Assembly: GCA_033032865.1 (NCBI GenBank)
Contig: JAWHQI010000064.1
Location: 3,968,001 to 4,032,000 of the forward strand
Reading direction: 5' to 3'
Length of the DNA: 64,000 bases
Source: Dactylorhiza incarnata
Taxonomy: Eukaryota; Streptophyta; Magnoliopsida; Asparagales; Orchidaceae
Both the position numbers and the translations under genes were made by a program. Shown piece after piece: positions 8,541 to 18,842 of this stretch (the first letter of the stretch is position 1; the number at the start of each line of letters is the position of its first letter). A model generated the notes under the pieces. That model made no database searches and had not been told where the DNA came from. It worked only from the letters and a program-made list of their open reading frames with translations.

Positions 8541-10710
8541 TGTAAGATCTCAAATCAGAAAGTTGGATTTCTGGAATCCAGCGCTATCGCCGGCGATAGC
8601 GTTCTGTTGAGAAGGTTCCTGTTGAGAGGCTGTTGCGCGGCGGTAAGTCTAACGCCGGCGACACCGTGACACGTGTCATGCACTGTTCAAAGCAGTGGCG
8701 TTGACTGGTCGGAGTCGGTTCTTTAGAGCTATCGCCAGGCGATAGCGCTACCGCCCGGCGACAGCGCCAAATTGTACTTTGCGGCCGAAATCGTGGGCAT
8801 TAATGGGGCATTGACTTTGGAGCCTTGTTTTGGACAGAGGTGCCCGGGATGTGGCCTTAGGAGGCCGAAAGGCTCTTGGATTCCTTTATGCCTTAAGGGT
8901 TTTGGTTTGGAGAGAAGGAGGAGCTTGGTAGTGGTGATGAATAGGGTTTTCCAACCCTAGAGCTCATCTTTGGTGGAGCTACACTCATCGGAATCCCTCA
9001 ACGTTGGTGGCTACGCGTAGAGGAGGGCTAGACGCTCTTTTCCATCCGTGCCAAAAATCAAGGGATGGCTCCGAAGCGGCTCCCAAGGCTAACGGTCCTC
9101 TTTACCCTTATTTGGACATGTTCTAGTCCGTTCCTTGCATAGTTGAGGTCCCTAACCAAAAGGGTAAGGTCGAGACCCCCGACGAGTTGATTCGTGTTAT
9201 CCTCGTCCGCTCTTGCATACATGTAGAGTCCATACGTAAAATGGGCGTAGGCGCGCTGTGTGAAGCCCATCCGAGACGGTTCGTCCGGATTGGTGATGCT
9301 TTTTGTTATTGTGCGTGCCGGGGAAAACTTCGTGCTGATATACTGCTTCGTAGGACTAGAGGGTGCTACTGCATGCGCAGCAACACCTGGGGGTGTTCCC
9401 CGGGGAGCACCCGAAGTTAGAAGCAGAAATGGAGTTTCTGTTCACTATCGCTGGCGATAGCAATATCGCTAGGCGATAGCTCCCAGATTTGGTTCTGGTG
9501 ATTTTGGGCATTCTGAGACAGTGGGAGTGCTACTGCATGTGCAGCAGTGCCTGGGGGTGTTCCCCGGGAAGCACATACGGCTAGAAGACAAAATGGGTTT
9601 TCTGTTCACTATCGCCAGGCGTTAGCGTTAACGCTGGCGATAGCTCCCAGACTGAGTTCTGGTGATGTTTGTTGTGCCCAGCTTGTTGTGGGACTTGCGG
9701 CCTGCGTGCCTGTGTTTTGTAATGTCCTGCTGGGTGGACCCGAGGCGCGTACGCCTTCCCTGTGAGGGGTCCAGTTGAGGGAACCTAGTCGCCTTAGGGC
9801 CTGGCTAGTTGAGAATACCTGGGCTGAGGGGACGCCATACCCGCATTTCGTGTTGTACAACGAGTGTGTGAACAACGGGCATTTGGCGAACCCGCACCCG
9901 AACCATTGTGTGCCTGATTAGTAAGCCTCGCTCAGCATGTCGGGAAGCAATGGGGAAGAGTCTTCGGACTATGGGAAGTTCACAATTAAAGTATGGGGTA
10001 CCCTGGTATTCGGGTCACCGACTTTAGCCTCGAAGGGCAAAGCCATCGAGAATGGATGGTGGTGGAAGGCGGAGTACACCAAAGAGTGCATGAGAGCACG
10101 AGACGTGGAGGCCATTCCCACGTTTGTGATTGTTGCATATGTATGAACTGTTGTGGGCTTTGCTAGTCGCACTCTTATATATATATGCTGCTGAGGTTGT
10201 TTTGCCGGGATGGTTAGAACTGCCACCCCCTCGAAGGGGTGGGGTCGTTATAATTTGGTCAGCTTTAGCTGACCGTTGCCCTGTTTTGCCACCGTTTTTG
10301 GTGGGCTTGTTGTACAGGTGCTGGACCGAGCGGGAACATAGCGGGCTCATAGCGGGCTGAAGCCCTTGTGCTGCTGCGGCCCTTGAAGGCCTTTTGATGT
10401 TCTTTTGCTTTTCTTGTATGGCCGGCCTGCGCGCCGATGTTGGTAAATTGTAAGGCCGTCGTGGCTAAAAATAGTTGTTGTAAAACATTTCATTCCAAGT
10501 TAATAGAAGTGGACATACCCGGGTTCGGGTTTTGTGGTTTATAATTCTGTCTCTCTCTTTTGCTTCCGCATAGAATGCTCTGAGTTAGGTTCGTCGTTTA
10601 GTGTCGTTTGGTATTTCAATTAGTGACGTTCCCGTTCGTTTTGTGGTATATGGCGTGGGGCCCCGGCCGGACCATCTGTCATATGCTTCTTAACGGATGG
10701 GGGTGTTACA
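8541..10710 (+). repeat. T1 5' LTR
   Basis: Starts TGTAAGATCTCAAATC and ends GATGGGGGTGTTACA. It carries GCTATCGCC-GGCGATAGC palindromes at 8583-8600, 8728-8746, about 9444-9480 and about 9608-9645. A TA-rich stretch at 10175-10187 and CTAAAAATAG near 10465 are possible promoter positions, but neither is clear. Small frames in this LTR recur in the 3' copy only because the LTRs are duplicates. Confidence 0.9.
8583..9645 (+). promoter_or_regulatory. CpG palindromes GCTATCGCC(N)GGCGATAGC in T1 LTR
   Basis: 8583-8600 is a perfect 18-bp palindrome. 8728-8746 is the same with a 1-bp centre. Decayed variants follow at 8747-8765 (GCTACCGCCCGGCGACAGC), 9444-9460, 9463-9480, 9608-9645. The 3' LTR carries an extra copy. 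No TATA box is obvious directly next to them. Confidence 0.75.
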
Positions 10711-10711
10711 A

Positions 10712-10725
10712 ATTGGTCTCAGCAT
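10712..10725 (+). other. T1 primer binding site (initiator-Met tRNA type)
   Basis: Immediately after the 5' LTR, AATTGGTCTCAGCATC matches TGGTATCAG at 8 of 9 positions. That is the usual complement of initiator tRNA-Met in plant gypsy and copia elements. Decayed but in the correct place. Confidence 0.65.
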
Positions 10726-10993
10726 CTAAGGTTTCCGTGTCCTTCTAGGAATTCGCGGACGAATTCTTTTAAGGGGTGGTGAGCACGTGCGTGCGTTACC
10801 ATCGAGACGTAAGAAATAAACCCAAAAATGTCCACTTAGGAATGAAACGTAACAACAAACCAACAATTAATGCATGATTGTGGAACCTGATTGTTTCTTT
10901 TGTGGTTAGTTTGCGACCATGCTTGTCGCCTAACTGTGCGATGAACTTGTGTAGGATACTCAAAGTGCTGCGGGACCGTCGCGTCCTCGTGAG

Positions 10994-11722
10994 ATGATTC
11001 GAAGCAGTGGATCTGCTGAGGTGTCTAAACCTCCTTCCCTGGTGCAGACGATCCGTATGATTGCTGAAGTGGTCGTAGGCGTGCTCAATGCTCAGTCAAG
11101 AAGGCTTGAACACCTTCCTTCTCCCGTAGTGGTCACGAAGCCAGCAGCAGTCATTGAGCCAAACGTAATGACAAGAGACTTCAAGCAGTGGTTCCACTTG
11201 TGTGTGGGGCAAGGTGAGCGCTCGGTAGACGAGTACTTATGTGAATTTATTAAGTTAACTCACTATGTGGGATCATCGTCGGAGGAGGACGAAAAGACCA
11301 AGGTGGATAGGTTCTACTTGGGCTTGCGAGATGACTTACGGTTGTTGCTTCTGGGCCCAAAGCTATTGGGCTTTCTTGCGTTGGTGACCTCTGCGAGGGA
11401 GTTGGAGCGAGACCTCCAGCATGTCCAAAGAAAACAAGCTGTGAACGCTGAAAAGCTGGAATGTCATCAGCCCAAAAAGGGAACACGAAAGAGCAGGAGG
11501 AAGAAGGCTAAGCTTGTGGGACGAGCTCCCCTGATATGCTTTACGTGTGGTAAGGCGGGGCATATAGCTCGAGATTGTCGCAGTGGCCGGAAGAAGAGGA
11601 AAGTAGAGGAGCCAACTCCTCCTCGAGCTTCGGGTGCGATGACTAGCCGAGAGCTCCCTGTTTGTTATCGCTGTGGCGGGTTAGGCCATAGCGCCTGCGA
11701 GTGTATTGTACGTCTTGTATAA
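10994..11722 (+). CDS. gag: T1 Gag, shortened, with two CCHC zinc knuckles
   Basis: A 242-codon frame. The middle (FKQWFHLCVGQGERSVDEYL ... LGLRDDLRLLLL) matches the Retrotrans_gag pattern of Tekay elements, where Gag forms the particle that packages element RNA. The C-terminal part has two CCHC zinc knuckles, CFTCGKAGHIARDC and CYRCGGLGHSACEC, which bind RNA. Usual Tekay Gag is longer at the N-terminus; the part before FKQWF looks deleted (compare T2 Gag, which keeps WRAAIRSTF). The frame ends at a stop just after the second knuckle, cutting it off from pol. Confidence 0.75.
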   Translation: MIRSSGSAEVSKPPSLVQTIRMIAEVVVGVLNAQSRRLEHLPSPVVVTKPAAVIEPNVMTRDFKQWFHLCVGQGERSVDEYLCEFIKLTHYVGSSSEEDEKTKVDRFYLGLRDDLRLLLLGPKLLGFLALVTSARELERDLQHVQRKQAVNAEKLECHQPKKGTRKSRRKKAKLVGRAPLICFTCGKAGHIARDCRSGRKKRKVEEPTPPRASGAMTSRELPVCYRCGGLGHSACECIVRLV

Positions 11723-12425
11723 ACGAGGGGAAAGCTGGGTAGCCAGTATCTTTGGGTAAAACTATGATGGCAATGTATGCTTGTATATAGTTTGTACTGC
11801 TCCTTTTGCACACTTTGGTGGTAATGTGATGTTGTTGAAGCTTAACCATGCTGTTGGGTGCCTTTGTGGCCCCACTTTTCTGTTAATGTGTAGTTAGCTT
11901 TTAATATGTGCTTTAATGCGTTGGGCACTAAGCTGGTGCAAGAAAGTATAGAAATATGCAGAGGTGAAACACTTACGTGTTCAAACCCCACGCAAAGTCT
12001 AACGTCGTGACGTTGTGATAGCATGTGCGGTTGGAGTCCAAGAACCTTCGTGCAAATACGTCTTAGGAAGTTAGGCAGGGGAGGAATACCGACCGCAAGA
12101 CTGTTTTGCGGGCATGCATGGAATGAGCAAGATGTTGATGTCTGCTCTCTAGGTGTCCAAGGCGGTGCGGTAGAGGGGCAGAGCTGCTCTTTTCCCTAGT
12201 TGAGGCTTCAGAGCCAAAGCCTAGCCTAGCTGACGTTCCGGTAGTGTGGGAGTTTGCCGGTGTATTCCCGAATGATCTCCCCGGTGCTCCACCGCAGGGG
12301 GAGATAGTTTTTACGATTGAGATGTTGCCAGGCGCGATGCCTGTGGCCCGCTCGTCATATCGTATGAATCCGAAGGAAATGGCAGAGCTGAAGTCGCAGC
12401 TGCAGAGCTGCTAGAGAAGGGCTAC
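11723..12425 (+). pseudogene. T1 decayed protease/RT N-terminal region
   Basis: No aspartic protease DTG motif can be found here. From about 12240 the plus strand reads VWEFAGVFPNDLPGAPPQGE, followed by [13 protein letters not shown]. This is the usual lead-in to a gypsy reverse transcriptase, and it is broken by a stop at about 12412. The protease itself appears lost or beyond recognition. Confidence 0.6.
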
Positions 12426-13103
12426 GTGCGTCCGAGTTCTTCACCTTGGAGTGCGCCGGTCCTCTTTGTCAAAAAGAAGGACGGTAGCCTGCGACTTTGC
12501 ATGGTTTATCGGGAGTTGAACGAGCTGTCGGAGAAGAACAAGTTCCCTCTCCCGAGGATAGATGACTTGTTCAACCAGCTCGTTGGTTTGACAGTTTACT
12601 CGAAGCCGGACTTGAAGTCCGGTTATTATCAGTTGTGGAGCAGGGAGAGTGATATCCCGAAGACTGCCTTCAGTACGCGGTACGGGCAGTATGAGTTCAC
12701 CGTGAGGCCGTTCGGGCTGACGAACGCACCCTCGGGTTTATGGACTGATCACAGGACCTTCCGAGAGTACCTCGAACGGTTTGTGATCGTCTTCCTGGAC
12801 GACATCCTGGTCTACTCTCAGTCCGAGGAAGATCGCGAAGACCATCTGCGGGTGGTTTTGGAGATTCTGAGGAGGAATCAGCTCTACGCCAAGTTCTCGA
12901 AGTGCGAGTTCTGTCTATCTTCCGTGGCGTTTCTAGGACGTGTCGTTAGTGGGGAGGGCGTTGCGGTGGATCCGGCGAAGATTGTAGCGATCCAGGAGTG
13001 GCATGTTCTGTCCTCAGCAGCGAAAGTCCGTAGCTTTCTCGGGCTGTCCGGCTATTACAGGCGCTTCGTGGAGAACTTCTCGCGGATCGCGTTGCCTCTC
13101 TAG
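12426..13103 (+). pseudogene. pol: T1 reverse transcriptase (partial)
   Basis: A 225-codon frame covering the RT palm and fingers: [33 protein letters not shown], the [13 protein letters not shown] and FGLTNAPS motifs, and the catalytic FLDD box in [11 protein letters not shown]. The thumb signature [16 protein letters not shown] is present near the end. RT copies element RNA into DNA in the particle. The substitution NDSPDL... is absent here; instead [10 protein letters not shown] carries Pro before the first catalytic Asp (usually KIDLRSGY), a possible damaging change. The frame ends in a stop at LPL where RNase H should begin. Confidence 0.8.
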
Positions 13104-13497
13104 ACCTTGACACGGAAAGACCAGAAGTTGTTGGGCGTCAGCGTATGCACAAACTTTTGAGGAATTGAAGGCAGTGTGTATGTTGTGGCGGCTTTATGTG
13201 TATGGCGTGAAGATCGACATCTTTACGGACCATAAGAGCTTGAAGTACCTTCTGGTGCAGAAGGAGCTGTTTTTGCGATAGCATAGGTGAATGGAGTCCA
13301 CGGGGGACTACACCTTCGAGATTCACTACACTCCCGGGAAGGGGAATGTTGTCGCGGACGCGCTTAGTCGCAGGGCTCCAGTGCAGGCCAGCAGGATTCA
13401 GATGCATGATGCGCACCTGATACGTGACCTGGAGGCCTTGGATATCTCTTGTGTGGAAAACAGAAGCAGTGTCGGTGCTTGTTTACATTGAACTGAG
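13104..13497 (+). pseudogene. T1 RNase H remnant
   Basis: Downstream of the RT stop the plus strand carries RNase H pieces in changing frames: [11 protein letters not shown] (13220-13260), then FEIHYTPGKGNVVADALSR (13316-13370), separated by stops at 13278-13290. The N-terminal half of the domain is largely deleted. It lies in the correct place between RT and integrase. RNase H normally removes the RNA strand of the hybrid; this one cannot be functional. Confidence 0.75.
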
Positions 13498-14820
13498 GTG
13501 CAGTACGACCTCGAAGACCGAGTCCGCCGAGCTTTAGAACTCGATCCGAGTTTAAAGCGCTATGCGGAGGAGGCTGGTGGTGGGCCGGATGCCCAGTTCC
13601 AGGTGCGAGACGGGTTGCTATGGAGAGGCGACCGTTTGTGCGTCACCAAGGCGGGTGAGCTGCGCGATGAGTTGATGTACGAGGCACATCGTACCAGGTA
13701 TTCAGTTCATCCGGGGAGCACGAAGATGTACAAGGACATGAAGGTCCTTTTCTGGTGGCCGGGTATGAAGAGGGACATCGCTCACTACGTGGCCAAGTGC
13801 CACACTTGTGCGCTAGTGAAGGCGGAATGTCAGAAGCCCGGTGGCTTTTTGAAGTCATTACCGGTTCCGGAGTGGAAATTCGATGACGTTTCCATGGATT
13901 TCGTGCATGGGCTGCCGAGGTCGCAGCGCAGGAACGATGCCATCTGGGTAGTCGTAGACCGGCTGACGAAGGTGGCGCACTTTATCCCCAACCGGAGGGA
14001 TGACTCGGTGGAGAAGTTGGCGAAGCTGTATGTTGATACAGTAGTACGACTGCACGGTGTTCCCCGTAGTATCGTCAGTGACCGAGATGGACGCTTTACT
14101 TCGAGCGACTGGAGGCTAGTCAACAGTCTATTGGGTACGAAGCTGCAGTTTAGCACGACCTTTCATCCTCAGACGGATGGCCAAACTGAGCGTACCAATA
14201 GGATGATGGAGGACATGCTCCGGATGTGCGTCCTGGATTTCGGCAAGGGGTGGGAAGATCACCTCTTTCTTGTTGAGTTCGCGTACAACAACATCTACCA
14301 GGCGAGTTTTCAGATGGCGCCTTTCGAGGCCCTCTATGGCAGGAAGTGCCGCACTCCCTTAGCTTGGGCGGAAACGGGCGAGACGAAGCTCTTCAAGAGG
14401 AAAGACGTCGAAGAGGCGACTTCGACGGTGCGTATGATCCGGGAGAGGCTTTTGGTTGCGCAGGATAGGCAGGCGAAGTACTATAATGCGAAGCACCGCG
14501 ACGTCCAGTTCACCATTGGCGATTGGGTTTACTTGAAGATCAGGCCGTTCAAGGGTGTATACAGGATTCGACGCTTGAAAAAGCTGAGTCCGAGATACCT
14601 TGGACCGTTTGAGATCATCGAGCGCGTCGGCAAGGCGGCTTATAGGCTTGCACTATTGGCGGAACTGAGCGGGCTACACGATGTTTTCCACATCTCCGTG
14701 TTGCGGAAGGCAGGGCAAGAGCCTGCGCCTGTGGTCGCGGCGGATCAGGTGCCCGTGGATAGTGGGCTTAAGACGGCGGTCAGGCCCGTTAGCATCGAGG
14801 ATGCTGAGGTGCGTCAATGA
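13498..14820 (+). CDS. pol: T1 integrase with chromodomain-like tail, cut by a solo LTR
   Basis: A 440-codon frame. Zinc-binding H64, H71, C101, C104 form the HHCC motif. The DDE catalytic triad is D134, D195 and E231, with 35 residues between the last two as in functional integrases. A GPY/F-type region follows (LSPRYLGPFEIIERVGKAAYRLAL), then LHDVFHISVLRKA, the usual end of Tekay pol. Integrase inserts element DNA in the genome. The native frame is interrupted after codon 440 by the Athila-like solo LTR, whose first bases supply the stop. The host frame resumes after the target duplication at 16428 and ends at 16549. Of all the pol parts in the window this is the best preserved. Confidence 0.85.
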   Translation: MQYDLEDRVRRALELDPSLKRYAEEAGGGPDAQFQVRDGLLWRGDRLCVTKAGELRDELMYEAHRTRYSVHPGSTKMYKDMKVLFWWPGMKRDIAHYVAKCHTCALVKAECQKPGGFLKSLPVPEWKFDDVSMDFVHGLPRSQRRNDAIWVVVDRLTKVAHFIPNRRDDSVEKLAKLYVDTVVRLHGVPRSIVSDRDGRFTSSDWRLVNSLLGTKLQFSTTFHPQTDGQTERTNRMMEDMLRMCVLDFGKGWEDHLFLVEFAYNNIYQASFQMAPFEALYGRKCRTPLAWAETGETKLFKRKDVEEATSTVRMIRERLLVAQDRQAKYYNAKHRDVQFTIGDWVYLKIRPFKGVYRIRRLKKLSPRYLGPFEIIERVGKAAYRLALLAELSGLHDVFHISVLRKAGQEPAPVVAADQVPVDSGLKTAVRPVSIEDAEVRQ

Positions 14821-15774
14821 TGCGCAAAAACTATATCCGCAACCGATAACGGCAAGTGTACCGTATCGAATGTAGTATAGGTTATAAAACCAAGGTCGTA
14901 TTAGACTCGGGGCGGTTGAGTACTCTTACTTCAAGAAAATCTCTATTATTTTATCAAATAGAACTTGGGAGTGATTTTGCAAACGGAAAATAAAAATAAG
15001 ATTAAATTAAATGACGAGTAAAAAGGTCAGCACTCGATCTTTGAATCACCTTGGAGATAAAATAAGAACGAAGAATAAAAGCGCATTCTCTTAATAAAAT
15101 AGCCTTGACCGTGGAGATTCCCGAATTATGAACGCACCTCTCTCGAGGATGCGCTCACCTGAGTTTAGGTTGATCAATCGAACTCTCGTTCTAGAATCGA
15201 AACCCCTAAAACTCGCCTTATCGAAGTGAATCCCGCTATTGGCTTTTACTCCAATCCGGAAGGGTAACGTCGTCCTCTCTCGAGGATTGCATTCTACTCT
15301 TTTTATCCTTGAATGATCGATTCGCCTTACGAGCTTGTTCGGCTAACTAAAGAACGAAAACAAGAACGAGAATTATAAACTAGAAAGTATAATCTCATTT
15401 CATTAAAATCAAGGATAAATCTTAAGCGTTTTTAGAAAAGAGAAAGAGCAATTCTAAATTACTTCAAAACCAATATTATTCCTTGGATCATCTCGATCGA
15501 GTACCAATAGAGATTTTAGGTACTCATGGAGATTGGGGAATCAAAATAAATAAAAGAGCGTATCATAAAAGAGAGAGGGAATGAGAGAAGAAAAGATCTA
15601 ATTTATTAAATTACAAAAGAGAGTACAAGCTATGAAATTGAGAATTACGACTATTGAAATGAAAATACAATTTGCAAGAAGAAGGATTACAAGACTACTA
15701 AAACATGAAAAATAAACATGAAACGAAGTATCTAATCCTAAAAAACTGGTTTTTAAACATCTGGAAAAGATGGC

Positions 15775-15782
15775 TTTATATA
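15775..15782 (-). promoter_or_regulatory. TATA box of the solo LTR
   Basis: CTATATAAAGCC on the minus strand. The nearest palindrome ends 16 bp upstream of it (plus-strand 15799). Confidence 0.65.
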
Positions 15783-15798
15783 GCTGAAAAAATGAGGT

Positions 15799-16255
15799 TA
15801 CACGCCCTTGGTCACGCCCGTGACCAAGGGCGTGTAGGGGGCGTGATCGATGCTGGTGCGGAGAGGGCGCGTTCTGGCTTCAATGCAGGCGTTTTGGACG
15901 CGTCACGCCCTAGGTCACGCCCGTGACCTGGGGCGTGTAATCTTGAAATAGTGCTGCTGGCGGGAAACTCTGGCGGGAAGAAGTGCGGGGCGAGTCACGC
16001 CCGTGACTGGAGGTCACGCCCTCGGTCACGCCCGTGACCGAGGGCGTGTAACTTTAAATGACGCGGCGGCTCGATCTGGATGCTGGTGGCGTGGTCCCGA
16101 CCGTGACTTGGATGTCACGCCCTTGGTCACGCCCGTGACCTGGGGCGTGTACTTGGCGAATCTTCACGGAATGGGCCCGAAGTAGCGGCAGCAGGTCTGG
16201 AACACATCTTAGGCTGACACGCCCTTGGTCACGCCCGTGACCTTGGGCGTGTACT
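15799..16255 (-). promoter_or_regulatory. Five long palindromes, evenly spaced, in the solo LTR
   Basis: Palindromes centred at about 15817, 15920, 16031, 16132 and 16234 share the core GGTCACGCCCGTGACC. 15799-15836 has perfect 18-bp arms around a CC centre. The others have arms of similar length with one or two mismatches. Spacing between centres is 101-111 bp. An extra GTCACGCCCGTGAC copy lies at about 15993-16006. The cluster sits directly upstream of the TATA box on the minus strand. Confidence 0.8.
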
Positions 16256-16427
16256 TGATATTTTTGCTCAAAGTGCCCAGAAAACCTGCAAAACATAAAC
16301 TAAACTTATATTAGTGACAGAAATAAAAAGGAATGATTATTATAAGATAAAACAAATAATTGATATAAATTCATATTAAAATTACATCAAAATTATACTA
16401 AAAGATGAGTACAAAAAGTACTCATCA

Positions 16428-16549
16428 GTCAACTGCGGAACAGAGCGATCCGTATGGTAAAGGTCCGTTGGGACAACTGCGGTCGCGAGGAACTCTCATG
16501 GGAGCGTGAACAGACCATGATGGAGGAGTTCCCCGAGCTGTTTCGGTGA
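16428..16549 (+). pseudogene. Displaced C-terminal end of T1 pol
   Basis: After the second GTCAA the original frame continues (WDNCGREELSWERE, ending ELFR) to a TGA at 16547-16549. The pattern W-x-N-C-G-x-E-x-x-x-WE is the usual end of Tekay pol, as in T2 (ILWSNCRRNEITWE). It is separated from the main integrase frame by the solo LTR. Confidence 0.8.
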
Positions 16550-16636
16550 CGTTTATCTCTCTTTTCCCCCTTTATGTAAAGACCTTTTTGGATATATATA
16601 TGCCTGTTTTTACAAATTTCGGGACGAAATTTTTAT

Positions 16637-16650
16637 AAGGAGGGGAGGGT
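16637..16650 (+). other. T1 polypurine tract
   Basis: AAGGAGGGGAGGG lies immediately before the 3' LTR, preceded by GGGACGAAATTTTTAT. It is the expected primer for plus-strand synthesis and matches Tekay/Del elements. Confidence 0.85.
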
Positions 16651-18842
16651 TGTAAGACCTCAAATCAGAAAGTTGGATTTCTGGAATCCAGCGCTATCGC
16701 CGGCGATAGCAGCTATCGCCCGGCGATAGCATTCTGTTGAGAAGGTTCCTGTTGAGAGGCTGTCGCGCGGCGGTAAGTCTAACGCCGGCGACACCGTGAC
16801 ACGTGTCATGCACTGTTCAAAGCAGTGGCGTTGACTGGTCGGAGTCGGTTCTTTAGAGCTATCGCCAGGCGATAGCGCTACCGCCCGGCGACAGCGCCAA
16901 ATTATACTTTGCGGCCGAAATCGTGGGCATTAATGGGGCATTGACTTTGGGGCCTTGTTTTGGACAGAGGTGCCCGGGATGTGGCCTTAGGAGGCTGAAA
17001 GGCACTTGGATTCCTTTATGCCTTAAGGGTTTTGGTTTGGAGAGAAGGAGGAGCTTGGTAGTGGTGATGAATAGGGTTTTCCAACCCTAGAGCTCATCTT
17101 TGGTGGAGCTACACTCATCGGAATCCCTCAACGTTGGTGGCTACGCGTAGAGGAGGGCTAGACGCTCTTTTCCATCCGTGCCAAAAATCAAGGGATGGCT
17201 CCGAAGCGGCTCCCAAGGGTAACGGTCCTCTTTACCCTTATTTGGACATGTTCTAGTCCGTTCCTTGCATAGTTGAGGTCCCTACCCAAAAGGGTAAGGT
17301 CGAGACCCCCGACGAGTGGATTCGTGTTATCCTCGTCCGCTCTTGCATACATGTAGAGTCCATGCGTAAAATGGACGTAGGCGCGCTGTGTGAAGCCCAT
17401 CCGAGACGGTTCGTCCGGATTGGTGATGTTTTTGTTATTGTGCGTGCCGAGGAAAACTCCGTGCTGATATACTGCTTCGTAGGACTAGAGGGTGCTACTG
17501 CATGCGCAGCAACGCCTGGGGGTGTGCCCCGGGGAGCACCCGAAGTTAGAAGCAGAAATGGAGTTTCTGTTCACTATCGCTGGCGATAGCAATATCGCCA
17601 GGCGATAGCTCCCAGATTTGGTTCTGGTGATTTTGGGCATTCTGAGACAGTGGGATTGCTACTGCATGTGCAGCAGTGCCTGGGGGTGTGCCCCGGGAAG
17701 CACCCACAGCTAGAAGCCAAAATAGGTTTTCTGTTCACTATCGCCAGGCGTTAGCGTTAACGCTGGCGATAGCTCCCAGACTTAGTTCTGGTGATGTTTG
17801 CTGTGCCCAGCTTGTTGTGGGACTTGCGGCCTGCGTGCCTGTGTTTTGTAATGTCCTGCTGGGTGGACCCGAGGCGCGTACGCCTTCCCTGTGAGGGGTC
17901 CAGTTGAGGGAACCTAGTCGCCTTAGGGCCTGGCTAGTTGGGAATACCTGGGCTGAGGGGACGCCATACCCGCATTTCGTGTTGTACAACGAGTGTGTGA
18001 ACAACGGGCATTTGGCGAACCCGCACCCGAACCATTGTGCGCCTGATTAGTAAGCCTCGCTCAGCATGTCGGGAAACAATGGGGAAGAGTCTTCGGACTA
18101 TGGGAAGTTCACAATTAAAGTGCGGGGTACCCTGGTATTCGGGTCACCGACTTTAGCCTCGAAGGGCAAAGCCATCGAGAATGGATGGTGGTGGAAGGTG
18201 GAGTACACCAAATAGTGCCTGAGAGCACGAGACGTGGAGGCCATTCCCACGTTTGTGATTGTTGCATATGTATGAACTGTTGTGGGCTTTGCTAGTCGCA
18301 CTCTTATATATATATATGATGCTGAGGTTGTTTTGCAGGGATGGTTAGAACTGCCACCCCCTCGAAGGGGTGGGGTCGTTATAATTTAGTTAGCTTTAGC
18401 TGACCGTTGCCCTGTTTTGCCACCGTTTTTGGTGGGCTTGTTGTACAGGTGCTGGACCGAGCGGGAACATAGCGGGCTCATAGCGGGCTAAAGCCCTTGT
18501 GTTGCTGCTGCACTTGAAGGCCTTTTGATGTTCTTTTGCTTTTCATGTATGGCCGGCCCGCGCGCCGATGTTGGTAAATTGTAAGGCCGTCGTGCCTAAA
18601 AATAGTTGTTGTAAAACATTTCATTCCAAGTTAATAGAAGTGGACATACCCGGGTTCGGTTTTGTGGTTTATAATTCTGTCTCTCTCTCTTTTGCTTCCG
18701 CATAGAATGCTCTGAGTTAGGTTCGTCGTTTAGTGTCGTTTGGTATTTCAATTAGTGACGTTCCCGTTCGTTTTGTGGTATATGGCGTGGGGCCCCAGCC
18801 GGACCTTCTATCATATGCTTCTTAACGGATGGGGGTGTTACA
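16651..18842 (+). repeat. T1 3' LTR
   Basis: Matches 8541-10710 throughout, with scattered substitutions and small indels. The main visible difference is one additional palindrome (16712-16730) directly after the one at 16693-16710, absent from the 5' LTR. Ends GATGGGGGTGTTACA. Confidence 0.9.

Larger units (their letters stand above)
14818..16427 (-). mobile_element. Solo LTR of an Athila-related family inserted in T1 pol
   Basis: A 1610-bp unit flanked by GTCAA on both sides (14813-14817 and 16428-16432), starting TGATGC on the plus strand and ending ACTCATCA. Read on the minus strand it starts TGATGAGTACTTTTTG, like the other Athila-type LTRs here. It has a TATA box and a GTCACGCCCGTGAC cluster in the same positions. 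No internal region is present, so the two original LTRs have recombined. It differs clearly from the E2 LTRs, so it is a separate subfamily. Confidence 0.88.
8541..18842 (+). mobile_element. T1: Tekay/Del-like Ty3/gypsy element, degenerate, with nested solo LTR
   Basis: Two direct repeats of about 2.2 kb (8541-10710 and 16651-18842) begin TGTAAGA and end GGGTGTTACA. Between them are a primer site, gag, pol fragments and a purine tract in correct plus-strand order. Flanks are TGTAT (8536-8540) and CGTAT (18843-18847), a 4/5 match for the 5-bp duplication. The order gag, RT, RNase H, integrase places it in Ty3/gypsy. The sequence GGGACGAAATTTTTATAAGG before the 3' LTR and the chromodomain-like pol end suggest Tekay/Del. 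Protease is unrecognisable and RNase H is broken, so it is defective. Confidence 0.9.

Noticed and set aside
9609..9875. 88-codon frame conserved at 9609-9875 and 17738-18004
   Set aside because: Both lie in the T1 LTR pair, so conservation is from duplication; no protein signature, and it runs antisense to the element.
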